A stretch of 64,000 nt of DNA from Glandiceps talaboti (GCF_964340395.1 NC_135553.1:15105001-15169000); one strand, 5' to 3'. Positions 12,607 to 37,000 are shown, numbered from the stretch's first letter. Notes: a model not told the origin generated them from the sequence alone. Numbers and translations: made by a program.

Positions 12607-13313
12607 GGGTCTCCCCTAGAAGCTTTTGAAGTTTTTTACCAATTTTGGTGAATCTTATTGTTGGTTTAACGAATGCGTGGCCTCTGGGGTGATGGAGTCC
12701 AAGGGGTCCCCCCCCCCCCCGGCAGATCTGCAGTTTTTTGTTTCTATCTAGGCAATATTTAGGTTATTCATAGCCTCTGAGATATATATTGCCAAGCTTC
12801 GAAAAGCTAAAGTAAATATAACTTTTTAAATAAGTTTTCCATGTTATAAAAGTGGGCCTGTAACATTGGTATAGGGGTATTGATATTGCATGTATTGTAA
12901 AGTTACTGATGTGTTAGAGTACTTTAGGAGGTCATACCTAGTGTACAATAGAAACTTGAATTTGAGTTGTGGTGTCGATACATGTAGTGTCCGAAATAGG
13001 AAGTATATTCATCCCTCCTGACGAATTAATACTGAAGAGACTAGAACAATTTAGATTAAGTTCTTTTATAAACTATCTAATAGTATGAAGATTACGATAA
13101 CAAAACCTTCAAGTTCACTTTTGCCCCAAAGTGCAAGATAAGTGAAGCACTGATTGTGAAACAGCCAAACACTTACACGGCATGTTCTGTAACTAGTGTG
13201 GTAGCTAGGTAATACATGTATTATATGTATAATTTTATGTATAGTTATGTTTGAACCCTTACATGAAGTAATATTTAAACAATTTATGAAAGAAACAGAG
13301 ACAAGAACAAATA

Positions 13314-13368
13314 CAGACAGTTTTGTTAGCCTGTGGTACATTGTACCACAGGCTAACAAAACTGTCTG
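13314..13368. repeat. perfect 27-bp inverted repeat with 1-bp spacer
   Basis: The arms 13314-13340 and 13342-13368 are exact reverse complements (outer end CAGACAGTTTTG, inner end CCTGTGGTACA) around a single T at 13341. There is no similarity outside the arms. Confidence 0.95.
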
Positions 13369-14059
13369 GTTCCTGACATGTGTTTGAAACTGTTTGTCAT
13401 GATTTGACAAGTGTCCTGGTTGGAGAGGTACGAGCAAGTTGAACAGTATACTCGGACCTGTGCATCATTTCCCTGCCAAGACATTTTTTTTCTAGCAGCA
13501 GTGGTCCATCTTTTTTTCCCCATCACCCATTCATATCCGGATTTTTTTTCAAGCAACTCCATCTTTTTTCCCCCCGAAATCTTCCAAGCCCCCCCCCCCC
13601 CCATGATATCAAATGGTCAACCCCTTAGCTCAGATGGTGATATATTACTATATGGGTTGGTGGCCAAGTACCTTAGCTAAGCTAGATGGAGGTTTGACCA
13701 CTGTATCATGTATATGAGTTGTTGGTGGCCAAGTGTTTATATGTAGATGGCGATCAACTGCTATGTGGGCTGTCAGTGGATTAAAGTGCACAATGTGAAC
13801 ACCTGACAGATTCAGTCACTGGATAAGCTAACACCATATACACACTATGTACAAAAATAATAGATAGATGTGATGATAGATAGATGACTTGACGTAAAAC
13901 ACGTACCAGAACATGTAATAAAATCCAATAATGTCAGTATACGCAGGTGTTAGTATTGACAGACAAGGCCCAAATCATACTGCAAACAACACTCATAAAA
14001 GAACTTAGTAATGCGGTCATGAAAAAGAATGCATACTATCTCATCCTGGTATCTCACTG

Positions 14060-14153
14060 ACTAGTCCTGCTTACATGACGGTGCACGAGTCTGTATTACT
14101 GACTTGACTAGTCCTGCTTATATGACGGTGCACGAGTCTGTATTACTGACTTG
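14060..14153. repeat. tandem duplication, 47-bp unit
   Basis: Units 14060-14106 and 14107-14153 differ by a single base (TTACATGACG against TTATATGACG), implying a recent duplication. Confidence 0.95.
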
Positions 14154-15057
14154 ACTCTAAACACAATTGTCAGAATCGAGTCCCGGATTACTCCGTATGC
14201 AAGCAGGACTAATATACATCCAGAGCTAAGACGGAGTAAGCGTAGGTTCTGCAGTTTCCCTGGCGATCGAAGAAATGCTGGGGACAACGTCAAAACTGGG
14301 TGCAAACCCCGGAACAATAAAAAGCTCAACATCAAATACTAATGATACAACCATGTGTCTGCTTGTATACACTTACCAGATCGGCGGCATAAGACGGTCA
14401 CCTCACCAAATAAATCGCGATGTGTTGCCTTGACCTTTTATGACCTCGGTGAATAGCACACTTAGCTTTATCATCTTTGTTTTTTCTGTCTCCCTAGCCC
14501 TATGCGCATGATTACACTTTCGCAAGTTGTATCGCATTCTGAAGCATTCTTCACATACATGTGAATGTTTTAAAGAATTTTTAATGTACGCAGTGCAGAG
14601 ACGAGACGAGAGAAACATATTTGGTGATGGACACTACAAATGGGGGTGTGACTCCTCGTTACTAGTCTTACAGACACACTTTTCCTGGGCGATCTGGGGG
14701 TGAAGTAGAGACGTGGAGATTAGACGTCTTCTAAGATCTTTCTTGTTCTAGAAGTCCATACCGTCACAATAGGAGACACACCGACAAAAACTTGATAGTA
14801 AAAAGATACATTCCCCACTGAGCACTGGCGTTGTTTTATGCGACAAAGCCGTTTAAGTTGACCCGCGGGCTCTATGAATAACCCACCATGATATAAAACA
14901 ATCTGTACGGCAGAGAACTATGGAAATCCGATCGCGACATGCGACATGCAAGTCGCGATTGGATTTCTATAGACAATGATGATTACTTGCGTTTACCCGG
15001 TTTGTTTAGAAATCACTTCCTGTACGTACAATAACAAACCTTTTATATATTTCTGAT

Positions 15058-15059
15058 GG

Positions 15060-15097
<38 letters not shown>
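15058..15097. repeat. (GTT)n microsatellite
   Basis: About 13 GTT triplets without interruption. Confidence 0.97.
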
Positions 15098-15098
<1 letters not shown>

Positions 15099-16176
15099 TC
15101 AATTATTGAGTTACAATCAAGGACTTGACATTATATATGTTGTTTGACATTGTTTTGTTGAAAAAACATTATAAAGTTGTTTTACAGATTAAAAAATCGA
15201 AAATGGGCCTACATTTCTTCAAGTTATTCATTTTAATTACATGTATATTTAAAACAAAGAACACGGTTGTAAACACGGTGTTTTGGATACAGACTTGTTT
15301 TTAAGAGGATGAACATATTCGTAACTATGTCTTTAGGGAACGAGCAAAATTTACGGCCGGCGAGAGGGGGGGGGGTTACATCGGTCAGTATTTTTTTCTT
15401 CGCAGCCGTCCAAATGCACTCTCAAATATATTTCGCAGCCTCTGACCAGGAAATAACCTCGAAAAAATTAGTAAATTTTCGAGCGTGTCACTACGATGTA
15501 TTGAATAACTAATGATGATTCAACCTTTTAAAATTATCTTAAGCCTAATTGTTATTCATCCATGTATATTTTTGAAACAAAAGTTTGTCGATTGAAATAA
15601 ATCTCAAAACAGGAAAAAATACCTACAATGCATACCATGGCATTAAGGTTATGTCAGTATATGTTTATACAATCAATCATTACCATGAAAAGGGAGAATG
15701 AGTGTTTCCCGTTCCTTTTATTTAATTCACATTGTTTAGGCCTACATCGTGGTATTATATCAAAGTTACCATTCATTCAGAATAAAGGGACATGCATGCT
15801 CTAACTGCTCTGGAATTTATGTGAATGTTTTTTTGTTTTGTTTTTTGAAAATAAAAATGTTTTACTAATTACTGAAATATGCCTAGTGTACTAGTATGAG
15901 TAGTCGCTGACAGATCTGACCTCTTACATTATAGGCTGGTATGATACAATACTGAATATGTATCCCATACTACATATTCACAAGTATTTTTATTCAGAGT
16001 GTTTGACCCCAACTCACATAAGCTTTAATAGTACAAGGAATTGTGTAAGTGTTAATTTGAATAATCGTATATTCATATCAAACTTCAGATGCACGTTCCT
16101 TGCATATCTGTGAATGAATATTTATAAATTGTGAAAAATTAGCATTTAAATGGAGTTCTCCATAATTGTCTGGTGT

Positions 16177-16391
16177 GAATCTGATTAAAATATGGTGACT
16201 ACGGGTTTGTTTTTCACACGTTTCAAAGTTTATGTCGTTTGTTTTCAAGTTTGTTGTTCCGGGAGTGAAGAAGGCGATCGTTCACTCCCTGAACAACGAA
16301 AGTGGAAAATGACAATATATAAACAAATGAAATATATGAGGTAAATAAAGATACAGAGCTGTATTCACGACATCAGATTATAACCAGATTG
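16177..16391. mobile_element. degenerate relic of MITE family A
   Basis: The left end GAATCTGATTAAAATATGGT and the right end CAGATTATAACCAGATTG resemble the family ends with substitutions. The interior has an inverted pair, GTTGTTCCGGGAGTGAA against TTCACTCCCTGAACAAC, and a GAAGGCGATCG core related to the GCCTTC/GAAGGC core of the copy at 21579. No target duplication is visible. Confidence 0.55.
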
Positions 16392-16640
16392 CCTTTCCAC
16401 ATATTGAAACATCACCATGGATACGAAGTGTAAATAACTTGATTACTTCTCTGTTTACTTGTGATTACAACTTACACGTGACTAATTTACAAATCACTTC
16501 CAGTAGACCTCCTATATATACAATAATAAACTTTTTTTACATTTTTAAAATATATTAAGCTACAAACACGGACTTGGACATGTTGCTTCACATTGTTTTA
16601 TTTCTCATCCACATGGCCATTTTATATACAATATGTAAAT

Positions 16641-16746
16641 ACTGTTCTCGTATTTTATTTTATTCTATTCTATTCTATTCTATTCTATTCCATTCCATTC
16701 CATTCCATTCTATTCTATTCTATTCTATTCTATTATATTCTATTTC
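16641..16746. repeat. (ATTCT)n pentanucleotide repeat
   Basis: About 21 pentamers, with a central block of ATTCC variants. Confidence 0.97.
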
Positions 16747-16944
16747 ACAGTGATCACAATCAATACGTGTCTACAAAAAAAACCTGTAACATCAGGCACT
16801 TTTATTACGATTTGACGGAGAAGTGGAGGGGAGGCAGCTCAGTGTGGAGGAGAGGATCAGCTGATATGATTTTTGCAAATGCATAAAGCCACAGACCGGT
16901 TTGGAGAAATCGCTGATGACTTTACCACTTTACGAGGAACATTA

Positions 16945-17050
16945 TAGTCGAGTTCCTGACGGACCGATTTCCGTACTACTACGTTATCTTCATGGTATAG
17001 CATATGAAGATAAACGTAGTACGGAATACGGTCTGTTAGGAACTAGACTA
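16945..17050. repeat. long imperfect hairpin, arms about 50 bp, short loop
   Basis: The left arm (16945-16994; GAGTTCCTGACGGACCG, CCGTACTACTACG, TATCTTCAT) pairs with the right arm (17001-17050; ATGAAGATAAACGTAGTACG, CGGTCTGTTAGGAACTAGAC) with few mismatches and a loop of about 6 bases. No protein function fits. It could be a fold-back transposon remnant or a structured RNA. Confidence 0.85.
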
Positions 17051-18330
17051 CGGGGAACACAGTACACAGTACATACGTCAACGGGACTTTACAAAAACCC
17101 TTTATCTATATCACTGATATAATATATCATAAACTATGTAATAATACAAAACATGTACATTTATATAACTCCAATGACAAGAACATGGTGTATTTACATG
17201 GTCCAATAGTACTCCAGAGACACGCCTTGACATATACTCGTAGGTATCAAGGCGAAAATTAACAAGGTACTGAACACAAGAGCAAACTCTCGCTTATGAT
17301 TTCAAACTTTTACCCCCACTGAAATTCAAGCACTACTAAACCAGTCGCCTATAATGTTTTTGCTTTTTACATTAAGTAATTGATTTTTTCCAGTGAATCC
17401 ACTGTTTGTTCGATGGAGGGGGGGGGGGGTGCTATAGTGCAAGTTTAACTTGAGTACACACCACAAATAAAGGAATATGAAAATACTAGTATTCTTTCTG
17501 AACGGTTCTTTTCTATACATTACTTACACTTTCTCACGAATCTAAGTTCAGTAAACATGTCTATCGACATCGACGTCTAAGAAAATACATAACCACTGGT
17601 ATTTGCTTAGAAGCTAACATTCGATACGTTTCTCAGTGTCTAATCTAATCTAATCTATGTTTCGATCCGTTTCTCTGTGTCTAGTTGTAGAAAACCAGTC
17701 CAAAGTATAGATTCTGAGCTCAGTACATGAATAGATCACAATACGATACGTTGGATTTTGTAAATCTTCAGAATAGGATGTCATCGTTTCAAATATGACC
17801 TACTACCTTCTGTAGTGTGTTGTTATATTTGTACAAGGGACTAGTCATAATCTTCGGTCGGGGTGGATTGCTCATCACGACGTTTCACTGGAAAAATCCC
17901 CAGTGTGAGGGGTTGGGTAACGGAAGTTCCCTATGGGCACGTAGTTCATAACTTGACGTGTTCGTTATTAGACTTATCAACCTTACGCTACGAAATTCGC
18001 ATAATTTGAATCCAACCATCAAATAGTGCGTACATTGGGCACCGATGATAAGTTACCTTATATGATCTGGAGACTTGAACAGCCCAGGTTCACCCTGAAC
18101 CTGAAAATGTATTTGGAAAGTTTGGTTAGGTATTGGTATTGCCCATGTACTATGGTCGTTAAGTTTTAAGGGGTCATTCCTTTTAAAGATTGTCGGGGAA
18201 TCCGGTTTTGCTTTTCACAGGAAGTTGACTTGGAGGCATTTTTAGTGTTGTGTCGATGAAAAACATCTACATGTCTCCCCCCCCTCGGAGAGTTTGTCCA
18301 GTCCCTAAATATACCATCACAAAAATATGA

Positions 18331-18400
18331 CCCTGGATACCATACAGGTCTAACAGCATACCTCTCGGCGCAGGACACTCCTCCAGGCGGGGCACCTCCA
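18331..18400 (+). repeat. GC-rich dispersed repeat, copy 1
   Basis: CCCTGGATAC, GGTCTAACAGCATACCTCTC and GGCGCAGGACACTCCTCCAG match, in inverse orientation, 21007-21083. The pair lies about 2.6 kb apart and stands out from its AT-rich surroundings by high GC. Confidence 0.85.
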
Positions 18401-19598
18401 AGCCCAGGACGCCCCCCTAGGAACATGTTCGTGAAATGCTTTCGTTTATCCTTGTGTTCTTTGTGTAACGATACCGTTCGCAGTGGTACTGTAAGCGTAC
18501 GTTTATCGTTGTTCTGTCCATCTGCCTTTTTATCGATATTCTTGTTTACCCTTTGTAGGAATTGAAATCATTAGGTTGTCCTTGTAAACTGTATTTTTTG
18601 CTTTTTATCTCTTAATTTCCTTATCACGTGTCTCTGTATGTGTTTAAATATATTGCATTTCGTACACTTTTTCTTGTTTTATTTTGTTGACAGCGAGCTA
18701 TATATAAATTCCTAATGGATCATTGACATAACAGTAATAAATTACAATTTATTATAATTACGTCACATGTCACTCGATGTAAGCTTGTAAAAACACAAAA
18801 CAAAGCCGTAGAAAACAACCTTACGTGCACAACATTGCCACCATTCCACTATGTGTCATTTCAAACTGTAATATGAGCTAAAATATAAAACATGTGACAT
18901 GTAATGTGATCTCATTCGAAGTAGGCCCACTCTTCCAAGTGGAGGGCTTATAAGTACACTATGTACATAACCACCCAAAAGTTTATTTAGTAAAGGGGGG
19001 GGGGCTGGGGGGGAGGATTAATATTCTTATAAACATCAAGGGGGTCCCTTGAATACGACTAAAAGAACACTGTGAATACATCTAAAATAATAATTCCTGG
19101 CTACTTATTTAACTAATTGCTACACTCTATGATATCACCATTGTTTAATGTTTTTATTTATTTATTATGCTTCATTACTGGGTATACACAAAAAATTGAC
19201 AAGTACAATGCAGAATAAAATTGAAACAGATCAATGAGGTTGCCATTATTTTGTTACGATAACCAGGTATCAAGTCCCAGACGAGTATTCCATAGCATTC
19301 TTACTTGATTGATTGAAATTAAAAGTAAAATGTGATGAAATAAAACTAAAATAGATTACAAATTTATTTAGAAAACATGCATAAATACTTGCTAAGATCA
19401 TAATTATAAATTCTCACAGTTTCGACAATATTACGGAAAGCTAAATCATTGTCTGTAAATTTGAAACGCACAAGCCTATTGAAATAGGAGTGAGTGAAAG
19501 ACCGTGTGAAAAAAAAACTAAGGTGTCAAAGTTAGATGATAATTCAAAGACCTGGTATTGGGATAGCCTAGTTGAGATGTATTTAAATGAACGAACAT

Positions 19599-20552
19599 TT
19601 TCCAAGACTGTCTCCAGCCTTGAGATACCTATAATATGATATTACATTAGCACAATTACATTTACCGAGACCGTCCCCAGCCAGGAGCTTCTTACAATAC
19701 GATATTAGACTGGTACATTAACATTGACTGAGACCGACCCCCACCTGGCGCTACTTACAATAGCATATGCTGGACTAGTATATTAATATTTCCTGAAACC
19801 GTCCCCAAGTTGGAGCTACTTACAATAGCATATTAGACTAGTATATTAACATTTACCGAGACCGTCCCCAAGTTGGAGCTACTTACAATAGCATATTAGA
19901 CTAGTATATTAACATTTACCGAGACCGTCCCCAAGTTGGAGCTACTTACAACAGCATATTAGACTAGTATATTAATATTTATTGAGACCGTCCCCAAGTT
20001 GGAGCTACTTACAATAGCATATTAGACTAGTATATTAACATTTACCGAGACCGTCCCCAAGTTGGAGCTACTTACAACAGCATATTAGACTAGTATATTA
20101 ACATTTACCGAGACCGTCCCCAAGTTGGAGCTACTTACAACAGCATATTAGACTAGTATATTAATATTTATTGAGACCGTCCCCAAGTTGGAGCTACTTA
20201 CAATAGCATATTAGACTAGTATATTAACATTTACCGAGACCGTCCCCAAGTTGGAGCTACTTACAACAGCATATTAGACTAGTATATTAATATTTCCCGA
20301 AACCGTCCCCAAGCTGGAGCTACCCACAACACCATATTAGACTAGTATATTAATATTTCCCGAAACCGTCCCCAAGCTGGAGCTACCCACAACACCATAT
20401 TAGACTAGTATATTAACATTTACCGAGACCGTCCCCAAGTTGGAGCTACTTACAATAGCATATGCTAGACTAGTACATTAACATTTACCGAGACCGTCCC
20501 CAAGTTGGAGCTACTTACAATAGCATATTAGACTAGTACATTAACATTTACC
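19599..20552. repeat. minisatellite, 63-bp unit, about 15 copies
   Basis: The unit contains GAGACCGTCCCCAAGTTGGA, GCTACTTACAATAGCATATT and AGACTAGTATATTAACATTT. Successive GTCCCC starts are exactly 63 bp apart in the centre. Left-end copies are diverged and central copies nearly identical. Two adjacent variant units with CCCGAAACC and CCCACAACACC show a recent single-unit duplication. Confidence 0.96.
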
Positions 20553-20724
20553 ACATTTAAAGTGGGCAGTGAAAAGACATGAACTTGGGTCTGCTGGAGC
20601 AACATCCCCTACAAAGCCGAACTTGTTGCTCCAGTTCGTCAAGCTCACGACATACACCGACATCCATCCATCTTCGTCGGATCTTGTAGTGCATGTGGTG
20701 TACTTCCCTGCGCACACGGAGAAC

Positions 20725-20948
20725 TAGACTGTCGACAGTCGCTCGCGCCTTTTTTCCCTACGTTTTATCTAAACTCCGGTCCGGCACAACACTAGTAATA
20801 GTATAATCGCAAACTGATTTCGAGGGCCGTATTGCGAAGCTCGGGCCTTCGGCCCTCGATATCAGTTTGCGATTAGACTAGTGTTGCGCCGGATCGGAGT
20901 TTAGATAAAACTTTGGGGAAAAAGGCGCGAGCGACTGTCGACAGTCTA
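20725..20948. mobile_element. 224-bp fold-back element with perfect 9-bp target duplication
   Basis: The ends are TAGACTGTCGACAGTCGCTC and its inverted complement. Inverted homology runs through GCGCCTTTTTTCCC, TTTTATCTAAACTCCG, CACAACACTAGT and ATCGCAAACTGAT to a central GAGGGCC/GGCCCTC pair. It is flanked by ACGGAGAAC at 20716-20724 and again at 20949-20957. It has no coding capacity. It lies just downstream of the SLC29A4-like stop codon, so it may be in that gene's 3' UTR or 3' flank. Confidence 0.93.
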
Positions 20949-21006
20949 ACGGAGAACGCCATCTATGTTTAAGTTTACATTGAACTGCACATGCGCAAAC
21001 AATGCG

Positions 21007-21083
21007 GCCTGCGCCTGGAGGTGCCCGGCCTGGAGGAGTGTCCTGCGCCGAGAGGTATGCTGTTAGACCCTGCTCCTGGATAC
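21007..21083 (-). repeat. GC-rich dispersed repeat, copy 2 (inverted)
   Basis: Inverse match to 18331-18400 (GGAGGAGTGTCCTGCGCC, GAGAGGTATGCTGTTAGACC, TCCTGGATAC). It lies between the fold-back element and the SLC29A4-like stop codon at 21139. Confidence 0.85.
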
Positions 21084-21138
21084 ATGTAAGCATGGTAAGT
21101 AGGTCTTTTGATAGCCTGTGTCCATGTTATACCGATGA

Positions 21139-32600
<11,462 letters not shown>

Positions 32601-33875
32601 TGGTAATAGTCAAGCACGTGTAAATGGGTCTGGAATGACACCTTTCGGCGATATCTAATACATCATCTCTCATTCCCGGAGTTCCAACAGCGCAGGTGCA
32701 AAGTATATGGAATGTCCTGATTGTATTTGTACATTATGTTTACATTTAACATATATATACCTACTGTGTGTTGACAATGTGCCGTCATCCGAGTCAGACA
32801 TCACATGTACTTGTATTTCCATAGCTAACATTAAATTGCCGGTAAAATATGTATTCAACATAGATATTGAGATATCTGTCATCAGTAATTGCTCTAATTA
32901 ATCTTTTAGAAAGGTAATATATACAGCAATAAAATCAGCGTCACGTTGGAGTAAACGTTTAACGGCTCGTGTATGGCATTTAACACTGATGCTAGCTGGT
33001 TGACGATGAGAGAGAAAAAAATATCTACGATTCTCGCATCATCTCATCTATATGTGCTGTAAAACTATACGAATCTCACCTACGCGACGTGTGAACAAAA
33101 TAAATACACCTATATAAGTCGTATAAGCTTACATATGTGACAATAACCAAACTAACAGACAATTACTAAAAATGGTTTCATCAATAACTAAGTCAAACTA
33201 TCAACCTATCTCACGTCAAATTGATACAAGAACAAAGATGTAAACTGAATGCAGTCAGGAATAGTAATTATCCCAGTCCATGATAAACGCTTCCCGTTCT
33301 CGGAGCGTAAATTCGAAAAAGTAAAAATGTTAGTTAGGAAAGGAGAATATAGTGCATAAGTAACGATAGTTCTTGAAGTCTGCAGAGGTAGGCTAATATC
33401 GCACAGGAGTTGGGAACAAAAATTCCCCAACTCGTGTGATATAGCTGTAAAAATGTCTGTACATTGGTACAACAACTCGACATTGAATTCACCAAGATAA
33501 ATGTAAAGGTGCTTTAGTAACAAGTTTCCGAATATTACTTATCAAAAATGTCAGTATTCTATCATCATCAGATGATTTTAATATCGTCCACTGATATGAC
33601 AATTGATTCACGTCTATTAATACACCGCGTGTGTTGTTCTTTAGAATAATGTTTTTGTCAAATTTAATGTCATGTGTTAGCATCATCGACCTTGACACCA
33701 TCACTGTCGTGGAACATATCCCAGTGCTGTCTCACCCAGAACAGTACTCCAAGTCAAAACAAATTCAACACTGATTACAAAAACAAGAACAAAAATAACA
33801 GAACTTCTGTAATTGGACTGCTTCTAGTTTGAAATTGTGTTGTAGGCCAGATATTATGGACTTCTTTGGGTGCTT

Positions 33876-33915
<40 letters not shown>

Positions 33916-34047
33916 CGTAAATCACACATGCAAACGAGCATGGCACAAATTTTAAAAAAAATCAACTTCCAGTACTATATATAGTACAACATCGTGCCAA
34001 TATATGTGATGTGACACCCCCTGTACTTCCGGATCAAAGTTGAACCA
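32601..34047. promoter_or_regulatory. shared intergenic region between two divergent genes
   Basis: 1447 bp separate the start codons of the SLC29A4-like gene (minus) and HAGH (plus). The 5' UTRs and both promoters must lie here or begin here. A (GTT)n tract occupies 33876-33912. I see no clear TATA box at either end and no other gene. Confidence 0.5.
33876..33912. repeat. (GTT)n microsatellite upstream of HAGH
   Basis: About 12 GTT triplets, 135 bp upstream of the HAGH start codon. Confidence 0.97.
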
Positions 34048-37000
34048 ATGTGGTCCACAGTAACCCGAGTGCTACACAAGTTTGCATGTATATCTGTGGG
34101 AGGAAAAACAGGTAGGCGATCAATATCACACAGGTATTCCGACGGCTATGACTTGGACACTACTGTAGATAACCCTCTCACTCAGTTACGCTCAGTGACC
34201 GTCAACTTCATGCATGGCCGGCCATGCCAGACGACTCGCTGTCACCCAGGGTACAGATCAGACCAGGGACGTCAACAAAAAAGATGATGCGCGTGTTTTT
34301 TTTTTTAATTTCTTTTTTGGACAAGACAGAAATGTTTCATCGTATCTATTACATATATTTACAAATGAAAAATTACATTTCAGTATTCGGTAGCATTGCA
34401 ATATTACAAACACATGATTTGATGTCAATTGTCATGACATTGTCAAGCGTATGACTATGGGACTGGTCCAAATCTTTGTCCCCGCCAATGCCTGGCTCAC
34501 GGATAATTTATCCGGGAATTACACATACAATGTACTTTTTAACATCCATGCTATGTTATGACAATACACGTCAGAATGTATTCTATTATTCCTCCATGGA
34601 GGACATGTGATACGTACATAACTCCATGCATGTACATGGTGTAAAGCAGGCTGAAAGCACAGCGCGCACTTGACCTAATGGCCGTTGGGGGCGATATAAT
34701 AAACAACAAATATGAATCAGCGTTTTTTGTGGTATAGGAGATCAAGTAGTGTTGCATGTTGTAGACATTAGCAGGGAAAAGAAAAGCCCTCTAAAGGTAA
34801 AAAAAAAAAAACCCACACAGTTGAATTGTACTTAAAAAGTTATTTGATATGAAATTGGGTTCATACTGAAATTATCACTTTTCTTGTCAATCATTTTATA
34901 ATTTATACTGTTGGTGTTTCAGCATTTTGCTCTCTTGCATTTGATGTTTGCAATATTTGAATTGCTTTGGAACTTACGTGATGTCAGCCACTAACTGTGA
35001 GAGTGCTTCTTGTTGTAGTCTGCACTGCAGTGAAATTTTACTGAATTTGTCATTCTGTAGTCAGAGTGCCTAGTACAAGTTTGTACATCATTATTAGAAG
35101 AAGGGTTGATAACATCTTTGTAATTTGAACTGAAATAAGCAATTGAAAAGTAGGTTTGTTGTACCCTTGGTTGTAGTGACCAGCAGACATCTTTAGAGAT
35201 GTTTTGTCTATTTTCACAAGGCTTTTGATAACATTTGCTGTAAAAGGTCTATTTTGGAACATTTGGTGTAAATTTGTCATCACAAAGTTAACGCACTATA
35301 GTATGAGTAAGATAAAGTGATATGTGTTCAAAACTGATGTTGGCCCGACCAAGAATGTCAAGTCACCAGTTGGTGTTAAACAAAAGCTGTAGTGTCATAA
35401 ATCATGTAAATTGCTGTTAACAAACAATGTTTTTTTTTGTGTGTGTATCCATATATGGGGTTCATATGCTCCTGGAACTTTAAGTTCTGAAAATTAAGTT
35501 CTGGAAGATCCCGGAAAAAATGTGATCGACTCCTGGAACTTCTGGAAAATTGTTCAATGTTCAGAGATCAAATAAATGATTGACAGTACTGTTGTAAAGT
35601 GTTGATTAAATAGGTGACATATTGGCAACAGGTTATGTTGACAAACAAAATGTATATCACTGGTCAACACTACTGGAAGATGACCAAAGTTGATATGGAT
35701 ATTCCTGGAAAACTAATGAAAAGTGCTGGAAAGTCCTAGAATTTGACATTATGTGTAGCAACCCTTATATCTGGATTTTATAGTGTGGAACCCTGAGACA
35801 TGTGTATGTGAATCGCTTGACTGCTGAACTAAATTAAAGTTTCTGTAATTTTTTAAAAACTTTTTACTATATTACAGCTCTCATTACAAGGAAGAGTTTT
35901 GTCAAACCTGTGGTTTTCCCGAGTATATTTGATAAGAAGCAATTTCACTCCAGACCTGTAACAATTACACAACCAGATATGAAAGTCCGTCTTCTACCAG
36001 CTTTGGATGATAACTATATGTATTTGTTAGTTGATGAGAAGTCAAAGACTGCAGCCATAGTTGATCCTGTTCAACCAGAAAAGGTGAGAATATCACTGGG
36101 AATAGAATTGACATTTATACCACGGATGAGTCTGGTTAAACAAAAAAATATGGAATATATACTCTGGTCGTTCTACATCTCAGCAATGTGTGTCTATATC
36201 ACGACAAGGTGTGTCTACATTGTTAGTTCTGCTGTGTTTGAAATGTGAGTCAAAACGTTCAAAATTATTTTCCACAATTTCTTTTTTATATTTCTAGCGA
36301 TGGTATAATTATATTATTCCCAATATTTTTCTTCATTCAGCCAGAACATGCTCATAACCTAACGGTTGTCACTACCCGTCTAGTGACTCGTAGTGACAAA
36401 GACCCTTTAGGTCACTCACTCATATTTTCCTTGGCTGAACGAAGAGAAATATTGGGGAATAATATCTAAGGTGTTCCATGTTATCTTACTTTTATGTTTA
36501 CCCATTTGATTTGTTTATCTTACTATCCCTTGGTACTTGGTAAACATTTTATTGTTGGGAATTTTAATAACTACTTATTTTTGCATTTTTGTTTTCCAAC
36601 AAAATAAGTGAAAGTAAGTCTTGAGTGAACATTTCCAGGTTTACCATATCAGTCCTGATGATGTTAGATGATACAGAAGTTTGTGTAGGTTTTAACCTTC
36701 ATTTTCATTTTCATTAAGTATCTTTAAAACAGTGATGATCACAGAAGTCAAACATATTTTGGAAGATGGTCAATTTTATGGGTTTTCGTAATTGAAAATA
36801 ACTGCACAGATTTCAAAAAAGTATCATTTATATCAGCATTATTTAAACTTCTGTGTTTATACAGGTTGTTGATGCAGTGAAAGAAGAAAATGTTACCTTG
36901 ACAACGGTATTAACAACTCATCATCACTGGTAAGATTTGGTGTAAGAATATCCTATACAGGGCTGACAAGAACACTGGCATTTATAGTTCAACTTTATGT

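Larger units (their letters stand above)
11901..20724. other. 8.8-kb repeat-rich non-coding region
   Basis: No coding exon with family resemblance or convincing splice sites was found on either strand. It should contain the 5' non-coding exon(s) and promoter of the ankyrin/SOCS gene, but I cannot place them. Homopolymer G or C tracts occur near 12113-12127, 12707-12720, 13590-13602, 17418-17429 and 18997-19012. Tandem, inverted and mobile sequences are listed individually. Confidence 0.5.

Noticed and set aside
33206-33704. Overlapping minus-strand frames of 71-105 codons upstream of HAGH
   Set aside because: No recognisable domain, no matching splice sites, and they sit in the divergent promoter region.
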